A stretch of DNA of 64,000 nt, taken from assembly GCA_026397915.1 (NCBI GenBank), contig JAPLTX010000047.1:186001-250000 (forward strand), read 5' to 3'. Origin of the DNA: Verrucomicrobiota bacterium (GTDB lineage Bacteria; Verrucomicrobiota; Verrucomicrobiia; CAIQCK01). The position numbers were made by a program, and so were the translations under genes. Under the pieces are notes generated by a model that was given only the letters and a program-made list of their open reading frames with translations, searched no databases and was not told where the DNA came from. Each line of letters starts with the position of its first letter. The stretch's first letter is position 1. Of this stretch, positions 49,001-57,942 are shown in pieces.

Positions 49001-51244
49001 TTACTTTCCTTCGATGAGCACGACGCGGTCAACGAAGATGGCGTCCAGTTCGGGGCTGTGTCCGTGGGCGAACCAGAAGTAGGCGCCGGCGACGAAGTTA
49101 ATGGTGCCCAGATCAATCCACCGGAACTTCTTGTCGAACGAGCCGTCTTCGGTCGCGAAATCCTTCGCATTGAGAACCATGGTCTTGAGCGATTTCTTGC
49201 CCTGTGCGTCATAGACGCCCCATGAACCAAGTTTGCCTTTCTTGAGGGTTCCCTCGCAGCGCAGCGAGGCAAGAATGCGATATTTCCCGCGAACCGGCGG
49301 GGTGTAGCTGGTGTTCCAGTCAACCTTCGTTCCCATGCGGATGCTCTTGCCGTTCCAGGCTTGGGGATCGTTGATCACCGTCGCGGCATCGCGGAAGTTG
49401 CGGAACGACAACGCATCGAAGACCATCCAACTGTCTTCCGGCAGCCCCTTGCACATGTCGGGCGGTTTGCTCTGCGCGAGGAACCCCGCCCGCAGGCCTT
49501 CCAGATACACGCCGAGATTCTTCTCCTGCGAAATGACCGCCGCCTTCGTCTTGAACCGTTTGCAGAGCTGCGCGAACTCCTCCGCCGCCTTGAGCGGGTC
49601 TTTCGGGCCGAGGAACGGCATCTTCTTCTCCCGCGCCTCGCAACGGAGCGGGTAGTATCGGCTCAGCCAGACGTGATCCACGCCCATCTTCGACTTCCGC
49701 AGCCGGCGCAGTTCCGGGGAATCGGGGCCGCAGACTTTCGTCGCCGTTTCGACGGCCTTGTTCATGACTTCGGTGACCTGGTTGAGCGTCGCCAGATCAA
49801 TCCACTTCGCCGAGTTCATGCCGAAGCAGCCGAGGTAAATCTTCGCCTTCTCCGTCCGGGCGATCAGGATGTCCCAATACTGCTTGATGAGCGGCGCGAC
49901 CGCCTCGCCGTAGTAGCCGCGCACGAACTCGGCGATCAGCTTGTTGGCGTCGAGGCGCGGTTCCCACATCACGCGCAGGAGCAGCCAGTTTTTCAGTTCG
50001 CAGAAGTCGTCGCCTTCGCCCTCTTCAAACAGGCCGATGGCGCCGTGCTTGATGAAATAGCGGACGTTCGGCGCGAGCACGCGCAGGTTCGGATGCGGCC
50101 CCATGTAGTCGTTGTAGTTGGTCGTGTAATCCCAGATGAACAGGTGCTTGGCCAGCTTGCTCCAGCCTTCCATGTCCGCAGCGAACTTCCGGTTCTGCGG
50201 GCCGTCGAGCGGCTGGATGTAGGAACACTCAATGGTGCAGAGGCGAATCAAAACGTTGTCGCGCGGCTTGAGGGTCTTGGGCGGCTTGCGTGTGTATTGA
50301 TACGCCAGCGATTCAACCAGAACGTCCGGGAACTCTTTCTCAACCGCCTCGGCGACTTTGTTGAGCATCGAGACGAGCGTGCCTGCGTGGCTCCCTTCCG
50401 CATCGTCTATCGCCTTGCACTTGGCGCAGGTGCAGCAGCCGTGCCAGTCGTTCTGCGAGACGTCAATCATCTTGGCGTCGGGATTCTTCCGCAGCGTTTC
50501 CAGGACGTTCTTGATCAACTCCCGTGTCATGTCCTCGTTGGTCAGGCAAAGCTGCGCGTGTTCATGTTTGCGTTTGCCGTTGATCTCCGAATACCAGTCC
50601 GGATGCGCGTCGAAATACTTCTCGGGCGGGAGATACTTGTAGAACGAGTGGACGAAGTTGATGATTCGCACCGCGCCGCCGTATTCCGGGGCGATGCCGC
50701 CATTGCCCTTCATGCGGGCGGAGAAAACACCCGGCTGGGCGTCCCGGTGATACATCTCCCGCGAGACCATCTGGGGCGCGTAGGAGACGCTCAGACTGTC
50801 CGCGACGAGCAGCCGTGGCTTCTTCGGGATGAACGTGTCGTCGGGCGTCCACCAGCGAACGCCGACGACATCCTGCAGGAACGAATAGACCGCATACAGG
50901 CAGCCTCGCCTCTGATGCCCCGCCAGGATCAGGTTCCCGCGGTCCATCTTGATCAGGATTTCGTCGAACTTGTAGTCCTTCTTCGGGGCCTTCCTTGTGT
51001 TGCCAACAAAAACCAACGATCTCCCACCAGCGGGCGCGTCCTTTTCGGCAATCGTCTGGAACTCCGCCCCGGTGACGAGCTTCAGATGCTCGGCCAACTC
51101 GCGCGCGGCCGTCTTCTCGACCATCGTCGGCTCGTCAGGCAGAACGATCTTCCAACGGGTCGCCCCGTCCTTCGCCAGTTCGGCGGAGTGCAAGTCGGCC
51201 AGCAACAACAGGAGACAGAACAACGGAAGGAAGGATGTTTTCAT
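49001..51244 (-). CDS. Secreted DUF4838 protein (alpha-glucuronidase-like)
   Basis: A 747-residue exported protein. The signal peptide is FLPLFCLLLLLADLHSAE. Residues about 35-130 are an alpha/beta domain like the N-terminal part of GH67 alpha-glucuronidases and GH20 hexosaminidases (TAARELAEHLKLVTGAEF, GCLYAVYSFLQDVVGVRWW). The central DUF4838 region has WYSEINGKRKHEHAQLCLTN, VSQNDWHGCCTCAKC and IWDYTTNYNDY. The C-terminal 170 residues form a beta domain. It is common among polysaccharide-degradation genes of this phylum and may act on uronic or amino sugars; the reaction is unknown. It is the fourth gene of the agarase-like unit. Confidence 0.8.
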   Translation of the reverse strand: MKTSFLPLFCLLLLLADLHSAELAKDGATRWKIVLPDEPTMVEKTAARELAEHLKLVTGAEFQTIAEKDAPAGGRSLVFVGNTRKAPKKDYKFDEILIKMDRGNLILAGHQRRGCLYAVYSFLQDVVGVRWWTPDDTFIPKKPRLLVADSLSVSYAPQMVSREMYHRDAQPGVFSARMKGNGGIAPEYGGAVRIINFVHSFYKYLPPEKYFDAHPDWYSEINGKRKHEHAQLCLTNEDMTRELIKNVLETLRKNPDAKMIDVSQNDWHGCCTCAKCKAIDDAEGSHAGTLVSMLNKVAEAVEKEFPDVLVESLAYQYTRKPPKTLKPRDNVLIRLCTIECSYIQPLDGPQNRKFAADMEGWSKLAKHLFIWDYTTNYNDYMGPHPNLRVLAPNVRYFIKHGAIGLFEEGEGDDFCELKNWLLLRVMWEPRLDANKLIAEFVRGYYGEAVAPLIKQYWDILIARTEKAKIYLGCFGMNSAKWIDLATLNQVTEVMNKAVETATKVCGPDSPELRRLRKSKMGVDHVWLSRYYPLRCEAREKKMPFLGPKDPLKAAEEFAQLCKRFKTKAAVISQEKNLGVYLEGLRAGFLAQSKPPDMCKGLPEDSWMVFDALSFRNFRDAATVINDPQAWNGKSIRMGTKVDWNTSYTPPVRGKYRILASLRCEGTLKKGKLGSWGVYDAQGKKSLKTMVLNAKDFATEDGSFDKKFRWIDLGTINFVAGAYFWFAHGHSPELDAIFVDRVVLIEGK

Positions 51245-51273
51245 GGCTGTTCTTCGAGTTGCAGTTTGTCAGA

Positions 51274-53145
51274 TCACAAGGGCTTTCGTTTCGTGACCCA
51301 GTCCCAGCGCGCGGCTGCCTGCTTCTGCAAGGGGGCGAGGTCTTCAGCTTGGAGGCAGCCTTGTTTGATGAGTCGTTGCAGGGCGTCGGTCACGCGCGCC
51401 AGCCAGGCTTCCTTAGAAGCGTAACGCTCGCCGAGCGACGGACGCGGGTCGCCGGCCTGCTCCCGTTGCTCGCGCGTGGCGGCGAACGGAATCCATGAAC
51501 CCCGCAGCGGCATCATTTCGTGGGGTGCGCCCATCGAGGCGGGACGGAACACCCAGCCGGTGCAGGTGCCCAGAGGCACGCTGACATCCGGCATCCGGAT
51601 GCCGGCGAGGTCGTTGCCATCGGCATCCACCTGCGGCACCAGCAGCGGCAGTTTTGCGCCGGCGCCCGCGCCGTTCGGCCAAATCGGATTACGCAGGCGC
51701 GGCCCGCCCGTCGCGGTTCGGGGCGATGTGATTCCCGGTAGGGCTGGGAAGCGAACTTTCGCTACGGGCACCAGGGTGCCGTCGCTCAGTCTGGGATAGG
51801 CGCTCGGCGGCGGCAATGTGCCTTCGGTGACCCAACGGTGCATCGCGAGACGCAGGGCGGTGACGACGGGGCTGGAGCTGACAGGGTTGGCAAGTTGGCC
51901 GTCCTTCGCCGGAGCCGTGGGCGGGAAAGTCGCCGCTCCGTGCTGTGTGCCAGCGAAGAAATAGGACCGCACGTTGTCCGGCAGCGGAACGTCGCGCTTG
52001 CCGTCGGGGGTGGTGTGCGACAGGCCCGCCACGCGGCCCGCGCCCCAGTATTCCGCCGCGGTGTTCATGTAGAAAGTCTTCGGCCTGTGCGTCACACGCG
52101 GGTTTTCCTGCACGCCTTCCTTGATGCCGCTGACGGGATCCTTCTGCGCGGCGTCGGCGAAGGGATAGGACGCGGTCTCGTAGGCGGCAACCTTGCGCGG
52201 CGCCGACCAGCGGCGGTTGATGTCCAGCCGGCCCGCGCCGGCGACGTGCGCCATCACGCCATCCAGCGCCTGCCGGCCCTGTTCGTCGGTGTTGAAACCG
52301 AGATAGACAAACTCGCGCAGGAGCCGGCCGCATTGCGACGAGCCGAAGGCGTAAGCGTGGCGCACAGGAGCCAGCGAGCCGGCGTCGTGCTTCAGCCACG
52401 CCACCGCATCGCGGATCGCCGCAAGGCCCAAGCCCGCCACCGGCGGGTTTTCCGCGAGGCAGGAAATCTCATACGTCTTGCCCGGCTCGAAGCCGCCCTC
52501 CAGAGTCACGCGCTGGCCTTCCAGCCGCCATTGGCTGCGCGGCAGTTCTTTGCCGGCTGGAAACGCCGAGACCGCGCGCACGATCAACCGGCTGTCCGGC
52601 CCGGCAGCGTCCACGGGCGGATAGTCCGCCAAGTCGCTCACGGTGACCTGCTCCATGCGTTTGTCCGGCGTGAACGCCGCGCTTACCACGCCGCGAATCG
52701 GCGTGCCGTCTTTCTGCCGCGCCGCCGGCACCTTGATGCGCATCTTGTCCTTTTGGTTCGGCACGTCGAACTCCCAGCCGACCTGCATCACCGTGAAGCC
52801 GTGCTTGGTGATGAAGTTGTTCACGCCGCTCTTGCCGCCCCGGTTCGGAATCTCCACCCAAACCGCGCCGTTGCTGCGCCTAGCGTCTTTGGGCTTCAGG
52901 ATGCGGAGATCGGACGAAAACACCACCCGCCCCGCCGCGTTTGTCGGCGCCAGATCGGCATCGGCGATGATGCGGTTGCGCGGATGTGCCGGATCAATCT
53001 CGAAATGCAGCCGTCCGACAATCTGTTCGTAACCCGTGGCGGCCACGTCGGAACGTTGCGTGATTTCCACGCGCACGACTTCGGCGTTGGCGAGGGAAAA
53101 CACAGCCAAGCACAGGCTGGGAATGAGGAGGCGAATAGCGATCAT
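51274..53145 (-). CDS. Secreted alpha/beta hydrolase of the large Abhydrolase_10 type
   Basis: A 623-residue exported protein. A signal peptide (LLIPSLCLAVFSLANAE) precedes an N-terminal beta domain and an alpha/beta hydrolase core; the nucleophile elbow is likely GSSQCGRLL (about residue 275), and HGAATFPP plus a late histidine could complete the site. The length and the pattern IPNRGGKSG, WLKHDAGSLAPVRHAYAFG, GRLDINRRWS and PRLRNPIWPNGAGAGAK match uncharacterised large hydrolases of this phylum. It may deacylate glycans. It starts one base from the stop of the upstream gene. Confidence 0.75.
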   Translation of the reverse strand: MIAIRLLIPSLCLAVFSLANAEVVRVEITQRSDVAATGYEQIVGRLHFEIDPAHPRNRIIADADLAPTNAAGRVVFSSDLRILKPKDARRSNGAVWVEIPNRGGKSGVNNFITKHGFTVMQVGWEFDVPNQKDKMRIKVPAARQKDGTPIRGVVSAAFTPDKRMEQVTVSDLADYPPVDAAGPDSRLIVRAVSAFPAGKELPRSQWRLEGQRVTLEGGFEPGKTYEISCLAENPPVAGLGLAAIRDAVAWLKHDAGSLAPVRHAYAFGSSQCGRLLREFVYLGFNTDEQGRQALDGVMAHVAGAGRLDINRRWSAPRKVAAYETASYPFADAAQKDPVSGIKEGVQENPRVTHRPKTFYMNTAAEYWGAGRVAGLSHTTPDGKRDVPLPDNVRSYFFAGTQHGAATFPPTAPAKDGQLANPVSSSPVVTALRLAMHRWVTEGTLPPPSAYPRLSDGTLVPVAKVRFPALPGITSPRTATGGPRLRNPIWPNGAGAGAKLPLLVPQVDADGNDLAGIRMPDVSVPLGTCTGWVFRPASMGAPHEMMPLRGSWIPFAATREQREQAGDPRPSLGERYASKEAWLARVTDALQRLIKQGCLQAEDLAPLQKQAAARWDWVTKRKPL

Positions 53146-53146
53146 G

Positions 53147-55069
53147 TCATCGGATCAACTCAAACATCGCCGTGTCGGGAGTCTTGAACGTGTAGCGGAA
53201 CTGGCGGACTGTGACGGGCACAGTCTGGTCTGTGTAGAGTTCGCGAACCTGCCGGCAGTCAACCGGCAAGGTGATAATCTTCTCGTCGCCTTGCGCCATG
53301 TGAACCGTCACGAGCCGCTCGTTGGCGTAAACCGGAACCGCGTCCTCGCAATAGATCGTGACGCCGGCCTCATGTGCGGCCTTTTTCAACACCGCCGGAG
53401 TCAGCTCCGCGTAGCCGCCAACATAGACAGCCTTCCAGCCGTCGCGCTGCACGGTGCTGACGCCGGGTGTTTTGAACGCAGTGCCTGTCAACACCTTCAC
53501 ATGCGCCGGGTCGAGGCTCTTGCCGTCGCAGATGCCGGGCGCGTAGAGGAACAGCGCGGTGCGGTTGCTGTGGAGGACGTGTTTTCGCAGCACGTCCATC
53601 TTCTCAGGCGTGATCTCGAAGAGTCCGGGAAAGACGAAGAGCCGGTATTGGGCCAAATCGGCGCGCGGCAGGTCGTTGAAGGAGAAGACCTCGAACGGCG
53701 CGCCGAGGCGGTTGAGCTTGTTGCGTGTGCCCTGGTAGATCTGCGGCACGGCGGCGTTCAGGTCGTTGATGTAGCGCGCGCTTTGCGGGTCCACCACGAG
53801 CGCGACCTCGGCGCGCGTCTTGAGCGGCTGCGCGGCGAAACGGTCCCAGAGCTTCTTGCTCTGCGCGACAATCTTCATGGTCTCCGGCGTCTTGAACACG
53901 CCGCCCCACATGTCGAAGCACCACAGCGAAGTTTGATTGATGATCGCGAGGGCAAACTCGCGTTTCAGACCGGCATCGGTCTCCGCCTGGTCCTTCCAAG
54001 GGAACATCCAGCCGATGGACACAAACTCGTCCAGCTTGACGTTGTAGGTCGGCGTGCGGTGGTCAATCTCGTGAAGGAAGCCCTTCTTGTTCAGCAGCCG
54101 TGTGGCGTTCGGCACCATGAAGCCACTGCCACCGCCCATTGGCCGGTCGCTGTAAGTGCCCGGGCTGATGAAGAAGTCAATGTCCGGTGAACTGTAGAGC
54201 CGCTCGTATTCGAGATGTCCCGACCAGACCATGCGTGATTTGGTCAGTTCGAGAATATATCCGAAGAACATCCCGATCTGACGTTGCTTCGAAATGAGCG
54301 CGCGAGTCTTCTTCGCGAACTCAAGCACCGTGTCCACGATGGTGTCGCCCGTGAACTGCGCGTAATCCACGATGTCCCGCTCCGTGGCCGGGTCGCGGAG
54401 GAAGTCCTCGAACGATGCGCGGTCGAGCCGCTCCAGCGCGGGCACGGGCACATCGGCTTTGCTGTGCGATTTCAGCCACGCCTTCCAAGCCTGTGTCTTG
54501 GCGCGGCCTGCGACACCGCGGCTGTAGTCCATCCACTCGTCGGTCTGACCGCAGGCCAGCAGATAAGCCCGGATGCGGTCGCCGTATCGCGCCTCCATGT
54601 GCTTGACGACCGTCGTCAAATACTCGGCCGTCGCTTTGCGCCATGCCGGATTGGCGCAGGCGCAGCTCAGCATGGTGAAGCTCTCGCACTCTGCGCTGTG
54701 TCCGCCGCCTGACAGTTGACGCTGGAGCCAGATCGGCGTGTTCAGATCAATCATGCAGATGAACTCTGCATTCGGGTTCACCGCGAGCACGTCGTCATAC
54801 TGTTTGTCCAGCGAGGCGAAATCATACTTCCCGAACCAACGCCAGACCGGCGGGTATTTGGAGTAGGGCTTGCCGAGCGAGTTGTCGGTGTTGGCGGCGA
54901 AGATGCAGACGGTGTTCACGCCCGCGTCCTTGAATTGCTTCATGGCCCCGAACTCAGGCCAGAACGAGCGATAGGCGAAGGCGAGCGGCTTTTGTTCCTC
55001 CGCCCCAGCGCCAACGGCCAGCAGAACTGCCGCCGTCATGGTAAAGATTGCGCAACGGTTCATTCTCAT
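53147..55069 (-). CDS. Secreted GH42-like glycoside hydrolase
   Basis: A 640-residue exported protein. The signal peptide is AIFTMTAAVLLAVGAGAEE. A TIM-barrel part (about 30-400) starts FAYRSFWPEFGAMKQFKDAGVNTVCIF and contains YLLACGQTDEWMDYS, a possible catalytic glutamate. From about 440 there is a Rossmann-like domain (EVALVVDPQSARYINDL, FRLFVFPGLFEITPEKMDVLR-like) that resembles the trimerisation domain of GH42 beta-galactosidases. ATG 55069 overlaps the stop of the preceding gene (ATGA) and has GGGGAAAG upstream; ATG 55063 is possible. Substrate uncertain, perhaps a beta-galactoside given its agarase-like partner. Confidence 0.7.
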   Translation of the reverse strand: MRMNRCAIFTMTAAVLLAVGAGAEEQKPLAFAYRSFWPEFGAMKQFKDAGVNTVCIFAANTDNSLGKPYSKYPPVWRWFGKYDFASLDKQYDDVLAVNPNAEFICMIDLNTPIWLQRQLSGGGHSAECESFTMLSCACANPAWRKATAEYLTTVVKHMEARYGDRIRAYLLACGQTDEWMDYSRGVAGRAKTQAWKAWLKSHSKADVPVPALERLDRASFEDFLRDPATERDIVDYAQFTGDTIVDTVLEFAKKTRALISKQRQIGMFFGYILELTKSRMVWSGHLEYERLYSSPDIDFFISPGTYSDRPMGGGSGFMVPNATRLLNKKGFLHEIDHRTPTYNVKLDEFVSIGWMFPWKDQAETDAGLKREFALAIINQTSLWCFDMWGGVFKTPETMKIVAQSKKLWDRFAAQPLKTRAEVALVVDPQSARYINDLNAAVPQIYQGTRNKLNRLGAPFEVFSFNDLPRADLAQYRLFVFPGLFEITPEKMDVLRKHVLHSNRTALFLYAPGICDGKSLDPAHVKVLTGTAFKTPGVSTVQRDGWKAVYVGGYAELTPAVLKKAAHEAGVTIYCEDAVPVYANERLVTVHMAQGDEKIITLPVDCRQVRELYTDQTVPVTVRQFRYTFKTPDTAMFELIR

Positions 55070-57162
55070 TCTTTCCCCTTGCTGCGGATCTCGTAGAGGC
55101 GATAGCCGACCTCGCGGATGCCGGCGATGGTTTCCGGGTAGGGCGTGTCGCACACATCCAGAAAACCGTTCTGGAGGTTCTCGCCGTCAAAGCGGCCGGT
55201 CGTGGGCTGCTCGCCAAATTGATGCCAGTGCGCGCCGATGAAGTTCGGATGACGCAGGGCTGAGGCGATGTAGGTTGCATACGCCTTGCCGCGCGCGGCT
55301 TGATCCGCGACCTCGATCAAGCTCGGATGGAACATGCCGCGGTCGAGCGCGCCGAAGTGGAACTCGCCGATCATTACCGGCTTGTCCACGCCCTCCGGCA
55401 GTTTGAAATCGTCCAGCGTGTGCCGGTAGAGGTTGTAGCTGACCACGTCGCAGTATTTCGCTCCGATCTGGACGGCGGCCTTGGTGGAGCCAGCGAAGCG
55501 GCAGCCCATGTAGAGCGTGTTCGGTGCAACGGCCTTGAACTGGTCGCGGATGTTCTTGAAGTAGGCTTCGGTTACGACGGCCGTGAACGCGATGCAGTCG
55601 TCTTTCGCGCCGGGCGGCGGCTTCTGCTGCGACTGGAGCAGCGCGTCCCAATCGCTGTAGTTAGTCTTCCACGCATCGTTGAGCTTGGCGATGGAGCCGT
55701 ATTTCTCTTTGAGCCGTCGGATCATCTCGATCTTTGCGGGCTGGGTGGCGGGTGATTGCAGCGTCCAGTCCGCCAGCGCGGTCTCGCCGCCCCAACTGAT
55801 CTCGTTGTCCACAAAGAACCCGAAACACCACGGGTCATCCAGTTCCTCCTTCCGCTGCACGAGTTGCCGGCGGAAGTTGGCGCGGAACTCCGGGTGGAAC
55901 GGATCCTTGAACTTCCACCAGCCGAGATGCGCGCCTTCGATGTCCGGCGATTTCAGTTCGAAGCGGTCGCAGTAGGGCGTGCGGCGCTGGAGGCAGATGC
56001 CCTTATCGGAACTGTTCGCGATGGTGTTCATGCCCCAGCTTCGCAACCGCTGGTGCGCGAGGTCGCTGTAGCGCGCGCGCCAGTCCGCGCCGTATTTGCG
56101 GCAGGCGTTGGCGGAGGAGAAATCATACGTCCGCTGGATGCCGCGCGCCTCATAATACGGCCAGAGCAGCGCGTCGCGCGTCGTGTAGAACAGCGCGAAC
56201 GGCGAGTCGGCTTTGGGCAGGTCGGTGAAGTAAAACTCGCGTCCGTCCAGCGGTGTCACTGCCGACGAGGTGGTGACGCGCACCGGCCCGTGCGACCACC
56301 AGAGGCAGCCTTCGGGGTCCACCATCCACCACTTGCCGTTGATCTTCTCGACGCGGAACCGGCCGGTCGCTTTTTGCCGCGGCCCTTTGGCCCAACCGCC
56401 GTATTTGTTCCAGCCCTCCGGCCCTGGATGCGCGGCGAGGTCGGTGCGCTCGCGCTCCATCGCCTTCTTCAAGTCGCCGTCCGTGTGGGTCTTGCCGGGC
56501 CACTCCTTGTGTTTGAACTGGCCATACTCGTCAACGAACGGGAAGAACTTCTCCGGCGGCAGTTTCATCCAGTCCGGCACCTGCGGCGGCGGCCCGGTGT
56601 GCGCGACGATGCGCTTCACACCCCACAGCCAGTCCAGCTTCGGCTCCTTGATATAGACTGCCACGCCGACCACCTTCGACGCATCCAGATCGGACGCCAC
56701 GCCCGTCGTCGCGAACGGCCCGCGCTTCATGCCGGTGAGTTTGCTGTTGATCTCCCGCCCGTAGGGCAGCGGCGGTGGCAGCGCCACGGTGTAGCTCGCC
56801 GGCTTCTTGCCGCGAATCTTCACGCGGTCAACGAACATGTGCTCCGGCTGCCCGCCCGCGTTTGGATTGTCGAGCCGCACGGTGACGGGCAACTCGCCCT
56901 TGCGATCGCGAAGCGCCAACTCCAGCGTCAGCCGGTTGCAGTTGGACAAATCCCACGTGCCCTTGACGCGAATCCCCGGATACCCCGTCTCGCCTTTGGT
57001 CTCGATCTCCACCAAGCCGTCTCGCAACTGAAACTTCGCGCCCGATTGCGAAGCTACCGCATTCATCGGTGTCGTGGCGGCGTCGAACAACACAATCTCA
57101 TCCGCGATCGCCGTCACAGCCAAACACACGCAACCAATTCCCAAAATCGCCGGTGTCTTCAT
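55066..57162 (-). CDS. Secreted beta-agarase-like glycoside hydrolase (GH50/GH42 type)
   Basis: A 698-residue exported enzyme. The signal peptide is AILGIGCVCLAVTAIADE. Residues about 25-190 form a beta-sandwich, and the rest a TIM barrel with GKWWMVDPEGCLWWSHGPVRV, RLRSWGMNTIANSSD, the acid/base pair in FGFFVDNEISWGG and the probable nucleophile in PVMIGEFHFGALDRG. This Asn-Glu/Glu pattern is that of clan A and resembles GH50 agarases. Agar is only one possible substrate. ATG 57162 is the first gene of a four-gene unit and lies 27 bases after the shared 46-bp element, so the transcript may be nearly leaderless if CATACT (57175-57170) is its -10. Confidence 0.72.
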   Translation of the reverse strand: MKTPAILGIGCVCLAVTAIADEIVLFDAATTPMNAVASQSGAKFQLRDGLVEIETKGETGYPGIRVKGTWDLSNCNRLTLELALRDRKGELPVTVRLDNPNAGGQPEHMFVDRVKIRGKKPASYTVALPPPLPYGREINSKLTGMKRGPFATTGVASDLDASKVVGVAVYIKEPKLDWLWGVKRIVAHTGPPPQVPDWMKLPPEKFFPFVDEYGQFKHKEWPGKTHTDGDLKKAMERERTDLAAHPGPEGWNKYGGWAKGPRQKATGRFRVEKINGKWWMVDPEGCLWWSHGPVRVTTSSAVTPLDGREFYFTDLPKADSPFALFYTTRDALLWPYYEARGIQRTYDFSSANACRKYGADWRARYSDLAHQRLRSWGMNTIANSSDKGICLQRRTPYCDRFELKSPDIEGAHLGWWKFKDPFHPEFRANFRRQLVQRKEELDDPWCFGFFVDNEISWGGETALADWTLQSPATQPAKIEMIRRLKEKYGSIAKLNDAWKTNYSDWDALLQSQQKPPPGAKDDCIAFTAVVTEAYFKNIRDQFKAVAPNTLYMGCRFAGSTKAAVQIGAKYCDVVSYNLYRHTLDDFKLPEGVDKPVMIGEFHFGALDRGMFHPSLIEVADQAARGKAYATYIASALRHPNFIGAHWHQFGEQPTTGRFDGENLQNGFLDVCDTPYPETIAGIREVGYRLYEIRSKGKE

Positions 57163-57169
57163 GCCCGCC

Positions 57170-57235
57170 AGTATGCTCGCCTCGCGCCCCGCGGTAAATG
57201 GACAAGAATCGCGTCCGTGTGGATGCGGTTAGCGG
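57170..57235 (-). promoter_or_regulatory. Shared 46-bp regulatory element, copy B, with downstream CATACT
   Basis: The 46 bases 57190-57235 equal 48934-48979 except for one base. GCATACT lies 13 bases downstream on the coding strand (57176-57170), compared with 14 bases in copy A. It lies 27-73 bases before ATG 57162 and directly after the end of the toxin gene (57262). It shares GACGCGAT with the GACGCAAT half-sites at the arabinose promoter, so an XylR-type protein is a candidate binder; that is inference. Confidence 0.7.
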
Positions 57236-57261
57236 GAGGCGAACTGCTCACAGCGTCGGCG

Positions 57262-57543
57262 CTATCTGTTCCTCAGGAAAGTCCTCACGGCGTGGTGGTC
57301 GCCCACGAACAACAAAACCAGCGCGTCCCGCTCGTTCTTGAAGACCAGCCGCTGGTCCAGTCCCACGCGTGCCTCGAAGTAGTCGCCGACCAGCTTGCGG
57401 ACTCCAAGCCCGCGATGGAGGTGGGGTGTGCCGAACGCGTCCTGCAGTTCGATGATAGCCGCGCCGATCGCGACGCGTTCCGGTTTGCCAAGCGCTTTGA
57501 CTTGGGCACGGAAGCGGTCGGTCAGCAGGACGTCCTTGCTCAA
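57262..57543 (-). CDS. RelE/ParE-type toxin
   Basis: A 93-residue small basic protein of the RelE/ParE fold: LTDRFRAQVKALGKPERVAIGAAIIELQ (helices), LVGDYFEARVGLDQRLVFKNERDALVLLFVGDHHAVRTFLRN (strands). RelE-like ribonucleases and ParE gyrase poisons share this fold, so the target is not certain; the GDHHAVRTFL end is common in RelE-like sets. The ATG overlaps the antitoxin stop by four bases. It is located immediately upstream of the agarase-like unit on the same strand. Confidence 0.8.
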   Translation of the reverse strand: MSKDVLLTDRFRAQVKALGKPERVAIGAAIIELQDAFGTPHLHRGLGVRKLVGDYFEARVGLDQRLVFKNERDALVLLFVGDHHAVRTFLRNR

Positions 57544-57812
57544 AGGTCCTTCTCCAGATTGCCGGAGAACTTGCGCAGCTTGCCCTGCCTCCGTTGCTGC
57601 CGGAGTTCACGGTCGGTCCGTTCTGCAAATGTCTTGAGATCCGCGTCGCTTACGCCGTATTCACGCTGAGCGTAATCCACCGACACCACCTCCACCGGCC
57701 GCAGCGCAACGATCTTGTTCTGCCAGATGATGCCAATGTCCTCCCCCGCGGCACACTGTTTCAGCCATTGGCTGAGATTCTGGCGGGCTTCTGTGATTGT
57801 CAGCGTCTTCAT
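57540..57812 (-). CDS. Phd/YefM-type antitoxin
   Basis: A 90-residue protein beginning MKTLTITEARQNLSQWLKQC, the N-terminal DNA-binding and dimerisation pattern of Phd/YefM antitoxins (xTxxEARxxLxxL), followed by a charged C-terminal tail (RTDRELRQQRRQGKLRKF) that would wrap the toxin. It precedes and overlaps the toxin gene, the normal order. Such proteins repress their own promoter together with the toxin. Confidence 0.82.
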   Translation of the reverse strand: MKTLTITEARQNLSQWLKQCAAGEDIGIIWQNKIVALRPVEVVSVDYAQREYGVSDADLKTFAERTDRELRQQRRQGKLRKFSGNLEKDL

Positions 57813-57942
57813 ATAGTCTATTTAACGCCCGGATAACGCCCTGTCAAGAACGACGGCGTGGCCCACCGTCACCGGGCGACAGTGTTCCACTGGAGAGTTG
57901 CGCGGCGAGGCAGGTTCGGTAATCCTTCAGCACGGAACAACC

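Noticed and set aside
49361-51424. 687-codon plus-strand frame opposite the DUF4838 gene
   Set aside because: Shadow of the real gene; composition is dominated by Arg/Val/Leu/Ala without motifs.
55756-57669. 637-codon plus-strand frame opposite the agarase-like gene and the toxin gene
   Set aside because: Antisense to genes with signal peptides and catalytic motifs; no recognisable domain.
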